A stretch of 64,000 nt of DNA from Siphonodentalium dalli (lineage: Eukaryota; Mollusca; Scaphopoda; Gadilida; Siphonodentaliidae): positions 168,530,664 through 168,594,663 of the forward strand of contig CP136066.1 of NCBI GenBank assembly GCA_032622095.1, read 5' to 3'. The notes beneath the pieces were generated by a model that saw only the letters and a list, made by a program, of their open reading frames with translations, did not search any database and was not told the DNA's origin. Made by a program: the position numbers and the translations under genes. This document shows, piece by piece, positions 1 to 10,648 of the stretch. Position 1 is the first letter of the stretch. Each line of letters begins with the position of its first letter.

Positions 1-1079
1 CCAATATCTACCAACAATCCTAAGATTGTGCCCTGAAATAAGAAAACCTTATCTGATGGTACTATACCTACACCGCAACAAATAAACATGTTTATTTTTT
101 ATAAAGATTATGATAGGGTCTGCTCATGCGAAATAAAAGTGTTTATCAATATTAAAGATCTGCTTTGTATGAATTGAAGATGAAGACGAAGAGGAGACAA
201 ACTAATACTAATAAGACCCGTATTTTGGTACTCATAGTCACCAAATTTTTTTTCAACCAAAGTTATTGTTTTCAAAACTCAAGGTTTGAGGAGGGTGCCG
301 GGAGGATCATAAAACCCACCTATTATATAAAATATGATAGCTTTCATCAAAGTTTGCTATTAGTATGCTAACAATGAATTCTGCTTGAACCAAATTAAGA
401 TACCAGTAGTGGACTCAAGTTGTATGCAGCAGTTGTACACTAACAGGTATGCATTTCAATATTTAAAGTGATGTGAAACACACCGGTAGGGTTATCAGAT
501 ATAAATAGAAAATAATATTGTTAAAAGTTGTAATATTTTACAAATATTATATCCAAATTGATGTGACACACCATAATTCTTATAATTTAATTAAATGTAG
601 TGAATCTCGATGCTGACATCGTTTTCATTGTTAATTTAATTTAGCCTACTAGTAGTTCAGACGATGTTTTCTATGGAGGATTGTGGTCAATTTGCTTGAG
701 ATTTTCGGTGATGTTAGAATATTTACTTAACTTATTGGATATTGTGCCATTTATAGACTAGTGTTACCTCTATCGATGTACTTATCATATTATGTCTTTA
801 GAGCAGAAAGAGCTTTGAGTGTAACATATTTGCTCATGCAAACACCCATCGCGTTGAATTGTTTCAACGTATGTTAAATGATAAAAACAATTATAAAATA
901 TACATAATGATGATTATTCAAATTGTGGGGAAGGGGGTATAGGAGTGTGAAAACCAAATCAGTAATACATTTTCATTCATTTCGAAGCAGTTTAAGACAA
1001 AAGCGTCATACAACTCGAGGTATATGTTTGATACCGTACTAATGTGATAAGAGTGCATTATTAATTTCCTGTCACTTAC

Positions 1080-1136
1080 ACAAAGGAGTGTTGGCAATTT
1101 ATCCTGCTTTAAGGTATACGGATCCTCGTCAACCAT
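1080..1136 (-). CDS. possible first coding exon, unrecognised
   Basis: A minus-strand ATG opens 19 codons (MVDEDPYTLKQDKLPTLLC) that run in phase 0 into a textbook donor, TTTGT|GTAAGTG. The composition is acidic/basic and codon-like, unlike the AT-rich surroundings. No following exon was found downstream on the minus strand before position 1, so the rest of the gene may lie outside the window. It could also be a chance donor behind a short open frame. I do not recognise the protein. Confidence 0.3.
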
Positions 1137-1249
1137 ATGTATATAGTGCAATGTTTTGTGTTACGTGTTTATGCATAATTTATGTTGTAAAATAACTATT
1201 ATACACCGACCGATGGGAGGTTCGGGGCATATAGTTGAGGACTTTGTCA

Positions 1250-1325
1250 TGGTGCATCTGGTTTGTCTGTTTGGTTAGGATTTTATGTCGTTTTAGCCAC
1301 TAGGCCACATCACGACTGAGAAAAC
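1250..1325. repeat. SINE-like dispersed repeat fragment
   Basis: The stretch around GGATTTTATGTCGTTTTAGCC, followed by CACTAGGCCACATCACGAC, resembles the start of the copy at 17098-17300 (GGATTTACGTCGCTTTCAGCGACCAGGGC, then ATATCGCGACG). Two diverged copies with the same order of words suggest a short interspersed repeat. Confidence 0.4.
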
Positions 1326-1789
1326 TGAATCAGAATCAAGCGAAGCAACTGTGTATAGACGTAACTGTGAATTGGATTAAAATGGAACTAAATATATACA
1401 AATACAAACACCCAAAAATCGGAGCGAGAGTGCTCAATTGGGGTCAGAACCATTAAGGAACTGACCACTGTGCAAACACATAGAACAGAATATCAAAAAA
1501 GACAGCAATACTGTTTTGGAAACAGCCATGTTATAAATATAAAACCTGCATAAAATTAATCGGCAAAAATAAATAATTTAATTGTAAGACTGCCAGACCA
1601 TAATATTTGTGGAAGCCGTCAAAAAAGCGTCCCGAATGATTGATAAGATATTTATAGATGTTGAATCTGGTGTGAATCTTAATCAATTCATCAAGTTGAC
1701 TATCGAGTGGTAGACTAACCGCGCGAGCATTCACCCACCTGTCAGCATCAGCCACTACGCGTGCTTGTGGTCCTCCTTCTGCGAAGTGG

Positions 1790-2570
1790 ACAGTTTTCGT
1801 TAAACATCGTAGTGAATACTCGAATTCCAACCTGGTGATCTGAGAGTCGAAACTTTGGACGGATTTTGGAGATTTCTGTTTTGGAAATCTTCCTTTGTTG
1901 GTTTTTGTAAATCTGCAACTGTATCCATTGCCTGTGATATATGTTCAGGAACATGAGTAATATCATTCTCTTGCACTTGTGCTGCTATCGATGTATGGAC
2001 GAGTTTTGTTTGACTCTCTGTCTGAGTGCAGGCGTCAACAGACTTTTACTTAGAAATGGCTGCCGAGTATGTGATTTGAGAAATTGATGGTCTGGTGCCA
2101 TCTAATTTCTAAGCATCCATATATGCTAAATGTTTCTCATCCTTACATCTGTGTATCTTGAATTCATAGTCCCATATGGGACATGAACGATCCATTGCAG
2201 CATGTGAACCTTGACAATTCGAACATTTTTTAGGATTTGTACAATTCTTATGAAACAGAACACCGTGCGCAAATGTTTTTTTTATTACTTCTACAATGTT
2301 CATGGCCATAGCCCTGGTATTTAAAACATCGTAAAGGATTTGGAACACAGGTACTTATATATACCTGCATATATCCAACCTTCAATGTAGGTGGATATTC
2401 GCACCGATTGAAGGTAAGAAGATAACTATTCAGAGGAACTCGAATACCATCAACAGTTTTTGTAAATCGGCGGACTTTGAGCACATATTAAACAATTCCG
2501 AAGAATTCTCTCTCCGGCTTGTATTGCTCGACATATCGCTAGTCCTCCTTCAGCATGTGTATTACGCCAA
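1790..2570 (-). pseudogene. non-LTR retrotransposon ORF1 (gag-like, CCHC zinc knuckles), degenerate
   Basis: Two overlapping minus-strand frames carry the order typical of Jockey/CR1-group ORF1 proteins: a basic strand (VLKVRRFTKTVDGIRVP), then PNPLRCFKYQGYGHEHCRS and GVLFHKNCTNPKKCSNCQGS as zinc knuckles, then RSCPIWDYEFKIHRCKDEKH and a YMDA box. ORF1 proteins bind the element's RNA. The reading frame changes near 2330, and in-frame stops lie just upstream (near 2508) and right after YMDA. The following C-terminal tail (VDACTQTESQTK) continues with further stops. No ORF2 sits next to it, so this is a dead fragment. Confidence 0.7.
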
Positions 2571-3094
2571 TGAAGCAATGTCGGCCGAACAAACAGAACA
2601 GGTGCATACATGTATATATCATCAAGGTTTAATTAATAAATAAAGAAATATAGAACCACTGGAAAGGTTAATACGTGTAACAACCACCAACACCAACCAC
2701 TTAATCTCGTAAATTGCATAGATGGGGGTGATCAGTATGCGTGATGTATTATGTATATATGTATCGGAAGCCGTTTCGCTTCACGGGTTATGCATGTCCA
2801 TACGGATGTGAACCAGGTTTCGTCAAATTGAACCGATAGACACGTCAACACGAGTGTCTACAACATTAAGAATAAGTTTTGTAAATCCAGAGAGTATCTG
2901 AAAAATGTGGGAACGTGTAATTCCTGCTCCATTTCAGCATGGGAGCAAGAATTGTAATGATGGAAGGCTTACTGCGAAAAACGCTGACCATTTTCAAGTT
3001 TAATTCCAAATGAATGTCCGGCAGCTAAAGATGGCTACAAAATATTTAGCAGAACTTTTAGATACCCACAAACTTAATACTGTGTATATGTTAC

Positions 3095-3255
3095 AGTAAA
3101 TCCGTGAAATTAGTAATTATGCGAAATCCCTGAATCGTTTAGTAAATTCGTGAAATCCCTGATCTGAGTAGGGCTTTAATGAAATTACTAGAACATTCAG
3201 GGATTTCGCTTTATTACTGATTTTAGGCGCCAGGGATTTCATGAAATTACTGAAG
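3095..3255. repeat. fold-back repeat with 15-bp perfect inverted arms
   Basis: GCGAAATCCCTGAAT at 3121-3135 is the exact reverse complement of ATTCAGGGATTTCGC at 3195-3209. Two more diverged copies of the same word (GTGAAATCCCTGA and CAGGGATTTCATG) flank them. It looks like a small MITE or palindromic remnant. Confidence 0.6.
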
Positions 3256-3748
3256 GACAACCATGTTGAAGTTTAAATTTTTGTTATTGCAAACAAGTTA
3301 TGAAATACATCGAAATTATAGTCATATTACAAACACAACATTTATACAATAAGATGTTTGACGCTAAGATAAATCATCATCAATGTTCCTGTTTTTCCTC
3401 GATTTTTCAAACATTATCAATTTATTAAATGGAAATATAGCAGTAACAAATTTAATTTACAGAAAGAATTATGAAAAATGTGATTTGATCTGTTGAATTC
3501 CGAATCCGTAGCAATATTAATGTACCTTTCAAATGGAGGACTCCTCAGATGGGGATTTATTGATGCTCGTAATCCGATCATAGCTGACTTTCCGTATGTT
3601 TCTTTTCTGTTTGTTCGGACCTCTGCAATATCCTATGCATAATTACATAGTAATAGGAAACCTGTAAATATTAGCAATTGTGCAATGCAGATAGTAATTC
3701 GATGGAAAAAAATTTGATTTTTGAATTATGGTAGAAACCTGTACTTAC

Positions 3749-3890
3749 AGATGAGATGAAGCCTTCGACGATGACTTTTAGCGGCCATTTCCAATAGTTG
3801 GAAAACTTTGTAAGGCTTTTGATTTGTGAAGGCTTCTATAGCCATCTGTGTGGCTGCATCGCCGTATTCAGTTGTGCTTAGAAGATATAT
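3749..3890 (-). CDS. isolated internal exon, unrecognised helical protein
   Basis: On the minus strand an acceptor (CTTATATTCCAG) is followed in phase 0 by 47 open codons and a perfect donor (CATCT|GTAAGTACAGG), an exon of 142 nt. The peptide begins IYLLSTTEYGDAATQMAIEA and continues FTNQKPYKVFQLLEMAAKSH. It is helix-rich and reads like real protein. I could not find neighbouring exons within a few kilobases. Function unknown. The canonical splice sites at both ends are the main support. Confidence 0.5.
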
Positions 3891-3959
3891 CTGGAATATA
3901 AGATTTGAATCAGACAAATGTTCAAGTTGTATTTGACACTCGCGCGTTTATATTATCGA

Positions 3960-5930
3960 CTCTCTGCATTACACAGATTACTTAGATGCATATGTGTATC
4001 CACCCTTATGTAATTATCGTGTATTTGGCGTTTTACATAGATCATACAGACAATGTAATATCGTGTCTACTGACAACTCAATCTTTGCTGGTGTGTTGAG
4101 CGCACTGAGTTCTAGTTAAGTCAGAATACAGAGAAGCAGCCATCTTTACAGAGTCGCGAGGCCACTTAAAATAATTGTTCGTGCGATATACATCTTTTAT
4201 ATAGGAATGTCCAAACCACACGACAGACGCAGATGGCACGCATATGGTGGACGTTATATTTAAATAATTACCAGTCCTCTTTATATTTATCTCAGTGATA
4301 GATCAGGATTTCCCCGACGCAGGAGATATATATGATCCCAGACTTGGGGCTATATGATACCGAAAGCTAGCAGCAGTGGTGGATAACTTTGAGCTATTTA
4401 AGTATTGAAGTAAAACATGATATTATACCTTCTTGTCCAGATTATTCTGATTGATACATTTAACGAAGTCCCTTAGCGATTTGAACCTTTGAACCAAACA
4501 AGCATCATCGAAAATGTTCCATGTTACCAAGTTAAAATTTCTATGGCTTCGAGGCGGGTGTGGTCGTGCAAAACTTTGATTTGAGTCTAGCAACCAAACT
4601 ATGAAAGCTCCAACTGATCAGATATCGATTTTCTAAATGTATGATTTGTCGAGAAGTGTGATAAAAAGAAATAAGTGGTCAAACAGTCTGACAAAATTGC
4701 GTACGAAGATGGACAACTCTAAAATCCAGTGCCAATACTGTCAAATGTCGCGATAAGTTAGTGATAATACGGCTATATTTTGTGGAACAAAACTTTTCTC
4801 AATAACAAGCTTTGGGAAATTTGATAATAGTTTCGAGTGGTTACTATTTTGTTGCAATAAATCGATTCTGATAACAAAAGCATATTTTGAAAAAAATGTG
4901 TCTTGACTGTATGTGTATGGGGACGTTTTGATCGGATTGAGTACCTTTAAAATTAAAGTCACACAATCGTGTAATAAACAATTGTGCGGGCATATAACAT
5001 TGCTTTCTTGACAAATTAACAGTTGCATTGCTTTAATCCGATTTACCCCCCCCCCCCCCGCGACATTCCGTGGAGGGGACAAAAGTAATGAGTCGTTCGT
5101 GTGTGCGTGCGTAGAGCCTTACAAGGGTGCGTCAGCTTGTCCCGGGAACTTTATCAGAGTACTTATGTCATTTTCAAGTCAATATTTTAAAAACTTGGTA
5201 AACATTTAATGGGCACCTGTTATCTCGAGTTCGGTCGGACTCTTTGACGGAATTACTATTCGATATAGAATGGAACATCCTAGTACGAAATTCAGGTTGA
5301 CCTTACGGCTGGAAGTTGATAAATTATTTTAAATAATTTAAATAATGAATTTTGAGCAAGCATTTGTTTTCAAAATAACAAAAGACCTCAAAACAAGAAT
5401 TTCAAGCAAAGAAATATAACATCACGGAAATTATAGTTGAAAATTGGTCGTTTGAACGTGCGTGTATTTGAACAATGAGTGTAAGGTGTCGTGTCATTTT
5501 ACAAAGTATCGCTAACTGATCGGTATGATTTTGGAGAGGTAAACTACACGTAAAGCCGATGAGTCGATGATACATGCGTGACTTTATTTAGGTCACTGTT
5601 AAATATTGTGATCGAATGGGTGTAAATCACGTATTCGCTATAAATGTAATTTATTTTATATGCAAATTGGTAATAGACAATGTCATCCCTTTGTATGAAT
5701 ACGAGCTGAAGCGAAGATTGAAGATGGTTGACATGGAGGTTGTTATGAAGAGTTAATACATTTGAAATAAAATGCTGAATTTAGCCTGTCTGTATCAGCC
5801 AATCGTTTTAACTATTTCACCTTAAAAGTAAAATCTACATAAAACAATTATTCCAATTCAGCCTACAGGAGAAGTGCATGTGCATATCAGTTACAGATTG
5901 AACGTTTTGGGAACTTTGAAGTATAGATAT
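3960..5930. other. gene-poor stretch
   Basis: I see no supported gene. It holds a 14-C homopolymer (5046-5059) and, at about 4840-4960, a diverged copy of the repeat at about 55255-55370 (shared words AATCGATTCTG, AACAAAAGC and GATCGGATTG). Confidence 0.5.
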
Positions 5931-5934
5931 AAAC

Positions 5935-6297
5935 ATGGTATACTCCCCGAAGATTGATTCAGCTGCAGTTACAGGTACGTCCCGTCAGCTGTGGCCACGT
6001 GTATCTCGACTTTTTGATTAGTCATTTGGAATTGGTATTTCATGTTTAGGTCACATTATGCGTATGCTTCAATACTGTGTGGTATTCACGGAGACACTAC
6101 CACCTCTACCACCGGATCCTGATGCAGCGGAGGATTGCAACCCACCGACACCGCGACCTCCGGTGTCTACCGTTTGCATCGAAGAGGGGCCGGAACGACA
6201 AACCCCTGATCATACAGGGGATGACGTATGGAAAATGCTAGACAATCTACAGAAGAAGGCAGATTCAGCGCTGGCAGCAATACCAACAAAGACATGA
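5935..6297 (+). CDS. small two-exon gene, proline-rich unknown protein
   Basis: Exon 1 (5935-5974) starts at an ATG with an in-frame stop just upstream and ends ACAG|GTACGT. Exon 2 (6050-6297) begins after CATGTTTAG. Phase 1 joins correctly across a 75-bp intron, giving about 95 residues. The start is MVYSPKIDSAAVTG, followed by a Pro/Asp/Glu-rich segment (LPPLPPDPDAAEDC, PPTPRPPVSTVC) and a helical end (DDVWKMLDNLQKKADSALAA). AATAAA at about 6407 supplies a poly(A) signal 110 bp after the stop. A second frame over the last 100 bp gives a basic tail (GEKPPRKKKHNRK), so a frameshift near 6250 is possible. No family recognised. Confidence 0.5.
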
Positions 6298-6404
6298 AAC
6301 CAACTCCGTCCTCCGGAGAAAAGCCACCAAGAAAGAAGAAACATAACAGAAAATAATTATAGAAATGTCTAAAAATGCTTTTTTACTTTCTTTTTGTTTC
6401 TGTT

Positions 6405-6412
6405 CTAAATAA
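6405..6412 (+). terminator. poly(A) signal AATAAA
   Basis: CTAAATAAAGG lies about 110 bp downstream of the stop codon at 6297 and fits the 3' end of the small plus-strand gene just upstream. Confidence 0.5.
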
Positions 6413-6440
6413 AGGCAAAAAACATGAGGGGTGAAGGAAT

Positions 6441-6462
6441 AGACCTTTCGGTCTATTCGACC
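6441..6462. repeat. short perfect hairpin (9-bp stem, TTTC loop)
   Basis: GAATAGACC-TTTC-GGTCTATTC is a perfect stem-loop 30 bp past the poly(A) signal. It may be a MITE core or an RNA structure in the gene's 3' end; the sequence alone cannot separate these. Confidence 0.6.
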
Positions 6463-6469
6463 ATCACGG

Positions 6470-8240
6470 GGTTAGCCTCCCAACACTCCCAATCATGCTT
6501 CAATACTCCTAGAATTGTCGCCAATTAGTCACTTTGGGTTGAGGCTACCCGATGAAAAAATTATGCATGTGTAACTCAAATTCTCCAACTTCAAGTATCT
6601 TAAAATCGCTCGTTATCACAATTGGATAAGAGATAATTACATATAAACAATTAATAACATGTGATGATATTCATTAATAAATGAGCTTGAAAGCAAACAT
6701 GTATGATATCTTTTTGTTTTGCGATTCCAATTGTAATTATGAATAATGTACAAGTCATGACATATCACCGACCCCCCCCCCCCCCCCCGTATGCACGCAT
6801 ACAAGTGTAGGCTCTCGGGGTGGTTACAGAGTTTTCGTAGCGTGTTTAATATATAGTGCAAGACCATCTATTTTCTTGTCCAGAGTTAAATAATTTGTAT
6901 AACTTAAATTCATTTGGTTTTGTATAAATATATGAGTCAAGGTACTTCGCGACAAAATAAGTATTCTTTGCATATATATACCGATAGATCGTATTGCCTT
7001 TGGTTTTGGTCATGGACAGTTTCAAATCGAGTTTGCTGCTGTGTGAATGTTGTCATGATATGTATATAAAGACAATATATTTAGCAATAACAAACTGGTT
7101 CAGAATTGATTTGTTAACGTTGGAAATAACATCAAAGTCAAGTTATCCATCGCTTATACAAACATACATGTAATTATACAGACTATTATCGCCTAGTAGC
7201 GTGGACCGCGGTACTCAACATTCACTCAGTACTGGTACCTTGAAAATTGTAAAAGTACCGACGGCTCCGGTAGTGTTGAGAAGCCTTGTGCGCCAATACT
7301 GTTATATTTAGAAGACGTTTCACATTATATTGAGTTCTGACTTCCGTGTTTACCGTTTCATATTATGATTATCAAATACAAGCTTTTATAGAGAATCAAG
7401 TGCCAACAAATACCAACACTGACCAGAACAGTTTTATTTCCGAAATTTGGATAAACATATGTGATTATAAAAATGTCATTATACAATGTTGAATACAATA
7501 TGCGTTTTTCTTGAACGAGTCCATGTTGTGGTGAAAATTGATATTGGTCTCGACACACTGCGCGTCTCGTCCAATATGACTTTTCACCACTATCTGGACT
7601 CTTACAGAAAACAAAAGCACACTGTACACATTCTAAAATTACTTTATATTATATATACACGTGGTCTATATATCGTGGGCGCAAATATCAATATTTTTAG
7701 CACGAATGTATTTTATAATAGTTATGTATTTTATAATAGTTTTGACTGTCGAACTGTTAAAGTGATGTGAAACACTGCATTGAGGTGTTCAGAATTGAAT
7801 AACACGGAATCATGACAACATAATTTATTTTCATAAATTTGATATCAAAATAGCCAGAAAAGAGCGTAATTGTTATGAAAGAAGTACACGCATTTACTAG
7901 TGTTGATTGAACCATTTCCGTAACGTTTGTGCCCAATAAATCGTCCCGAATAAAGTATAAATATTTACATTTACGCGTAGTTCAAACTTTGTGTTCTCTA
8001 AAATGGCAAAGTCGGTAAAGGATTGCAGTGTGTTGAAATGTATTAACCCCGTGACAACCGAACACGATTATATATATATTCGCATTTCGGGAGTCTTTTT
8101 TTCCAGCCTTCTGAGAGGACAATATGTCGCGAGCCAAGTCTCACCATTCCAGACGGACAACACTGTTTCAAGGGGTGAGATGTTAAACCGTTATCGTTAC
8201 ATTATCATTGGTGCTACGTATATTGGTGCTGATTGTTGTG
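6470..8240. other. gene-poor stretch
   Basis: No supported coding sequence. It contains a 17-C run (6772-6788). The open frames here are short, AT-rich and without splice signals or motifs I recognise. Confidence 0.5.
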
Positions 8241-8900
8241 TGGTGCTATTAGTAAGGAACGTATTTGGTTGTGATATACATATCGCATGCCAGTAATGCA
8301 TCCATGTCCTGTGATGCCGTCTGCCTCAATATATTAATCGAATCCATCAATTCGCTGTGAAACTCCACCATAACGGCTTTTTTGTCGAGACGGATCCCGC
8401 TCAACCACCTGGCGTTGAAGGATTCGGACTCTTGCTGGTAACCAGCGGCACCTAAGGACTGGATCGTTATTTCCCGAGACAGGTCCACTTTCTTCAGTTA
8501 CAGTAGTCGTTCTTTTTCGTTTTGCTCGAAAACTGACCGGAAGCAATCGTGGTGTGTATGCTATGGATTTCGTTTTAATACAGGTATCGATGTAACGTAG
8601 AACATTTTCGCTGTGAAGAACGGTGGAAATCGAGTTGAGATGGTTTAAGTTCTTTCGCTGATAACGTGGTATGCAACGAAGATTTCTGCTGAGGATTGTC
8701 CAGGTAATGAGAGTGTGTCGCCATCGGAAAATGTTCCTTCCCAAGTCTGTCCTGCGAATTCGTGTAGTCTTTTATTGCGGTGAGTTGACCTGCACTGGTT
8801 GATCGGGATCATCGTCTTCGGAGTCTTAAGGATCATCGGTATCATCACTGAGATCATACTGAGTGTCAGCATGAATACCACCGACAACGGTGTGGTGCAG
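8240..8900 (-). pseudogene. frame-broken coding remnant, unrecognised
   Basis: Three overlapping minus-strand frames each look protein-like in turn. The first part has an acidic stretch (DTQYDLSDDTDDP) and GRNIFRWRHTLITWTILSRN. The middle frame reads HLNSISTVLHSENVLRYIDT and RLLPVSFRAKRKRTTTVTEE. The last frame reads YQQESESFNARWLSGIRLDK and ELMDSINILRQTASQDMDAL. Such hand-over between frames suggests one old protein of about 200 residues broken by indels, probably from a mobile element. I cannot name the family. An alternative is several short exons, but no good splice pairs were seen. Confidence 0.4.
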
Positions 8901-8918
8901 CTGAAATAAAAGAAATTT

Positions 8919-9365
8919 ATGTATATTATCAGTGTTGGCGCTCAGGTGTTCATCATTGTTTCGTCCGATTCTGCATACACTGTCCATGCAGGCGCTGAAC
9001 ATTTTCTGGAATTGTTTAAGGTAAGAACAATATACATATGGTATCCATTGAATCAGAGTTATATAGTTTTGTAATCTATTAACTTTCGTAAATACAATTC
9101 TATGGTGCCGTTTTATATTTTTCAGGAAGTTATCCCGGAAAACAGTACAGTTAACTCGATTCCAGTTGGCGACCCACTATCATTGACCGCGGAAACAGGA
9201 AATTTGGAGACGGCAGACAGCACGACGACGACAACCGACACGACCACCATGACAACCGACGCGACTAACAGCACGACAATCGACGCGACTAACAGCACGA
9301 CAACGACAACCGATGCGACTTACAACACGGCAACGACAACCGACGCGATAACTTCTTTATCTTAA
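8919..9365 (+). CDS. small two-exon gene with Thr/Asp-rich repeat tail
   Basis: Exon 1 (8919-9020) opens with an ATG preceded in frame by TAA and ends TTTAAG|GTAAGAAC; exon 2 (9126-9365) follows TATTTTTCAG. Both junctions are phase 0, giving 113 residues. Exon 1 encodes MYIISVGAQVFIIVSSDSAY and then VHAGAEHFLELFK, an alternating hydrophobic pattern like a small beta-sheet core. Exon 2 encodes EVIPENSTVNSIPVGDPLSL followed by about 40 residues of TTTTTDTTT, MTTDATNSTT and TIDATNSTT repeats. AATAAA lies at about 9535. There is no signal peptide, so the Thr tract is probably not a secreted mucin. The tract is an expanding in-frame minisatellite. Family unknown. Confidence 0.5.
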
Positions 9366-9529
9366 GTATAACCCCCGAAATATACATAAAACCCTGTTTC
9401 GTTCTCTATCCCCAACGGAGACCCTTGCCTTGAAAGCAATTTATGATTGTTTATACACATCGTCTTCTCTATAAAATTGAGTGCATTGAGAAAGAATTAT
9501 TAGTATAAAGTACTTATCATCATTGTATG

Positions 9530-9545
9530 TTGTCAATAAAGCCGT
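9530..9545 (+). terminator. poly(A) signal AATAAA
   Basis: GTCAATAAAGCC occurs about 170 bp after the stop codon of the Thr-rich gene and is the first AATAAA downstream of it. Confidence 0.4.
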
Positions 9546-10069
9546 AGTTGCCATATATGTTTTAATAACTTCGGTCGGCCTGTACACGTGCGACCGCCGT
9601 ACGTGGCAAATTCAGCAAAAACAGGAAGTACCGGTGACGTAACTAATAAATATTAATGAGGTTTAGAAGCTACCACTAAAATTGTAATATTAAAAAAATA
9701 AAGATGCACGTTATGATGTGCCATGATGTAAATATACTAAACAAATTCTGAAAGTATATATTATATATTTTATCTCATTTTCGCGGACATATCATGTCCA
9801 AAAATGTATTTAGAGGTTACTTTGATTGGTTACCCATGATGCAAGGCGTATAACAGCAGGTGTCATCAACAACAATAATTTATATAGCTCGCCTGCTGGA
9901 ATTAAAACATCACTGTTCAATCTTGATTTCTGTGTTCTTCATGCTTATTACATTTTCAAATTGGTTTTAGGACAATGGATTTACATTCATATATAGCCAC
10001 TTAAAATGGCATGAGGTAAGATTTTCTTTATTAATGTAGTGTTTAAATGTAAAATCACATGTATTCATG

Positions 10070-10318
10070 TAGACAGGGCATTTTGTAATCGGTAAAAGTG
10101 TGACTTTGTAGGTCACGTGACAAAAAAAAATTGTATAACTAATTTTTTCATTCATATATATACTGCCAGAACACCTATTTCCTATACTTTTACCCATGAA
10201 ATAGGTGCTGTTCCGGTAGTATATATATACGACATAAATATCGCTTTTGTGACAAAATATCACCTCTAAATTAGTGTCACGTGACCAGCAAATAACATGC
10301 TTACCGATTCGAATTGTG
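10070..10318. repeat. fold-back MITE, about 250 bp
   Basis: The two halves are imperfect reverse complements. TAATCGGTAA and GGTCACGTGACA on the left pair with GTCACGTGACC and CTTACCGATT on the right. The inner arms (ATATATATACTGCC and ACACCTATTTC) pair with GAAATAGGTG and GGTAGTATATATAT. A third copy of the word AGGTGCTGTTCCGG lies at 10347-10360. This is the layout of a non-autonomous palindromic element. Confidence 0.65.
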
Positions 10319-10648
10319 CTGGGCGCATGAATACATGCAAAGGTCATAGGTGCTGTTCCGGCATTTTGCCAAAGGAAAGTGCTGGAAAATTATGCAAAAC
10401 ACCTTTGTTTCATTTGTTGTTTTGTTTTCATCTGTTCATTTTATGGGGGGGGGGGGGGGGGCAGTATTATCTTTTGAATTTTAATATTTTACCGGTATAT
10501 ACGTCCAAATCAAATGTATCATTTAGGCATTGTATCATATATATACCAATATTAGTCATATCAATATAATAATCAATAAATAGATAACCACAATACTGGT
10601 GTGAAAGATTTTACTTACATATTTACAATATGAAAGACATCGAGTGTC

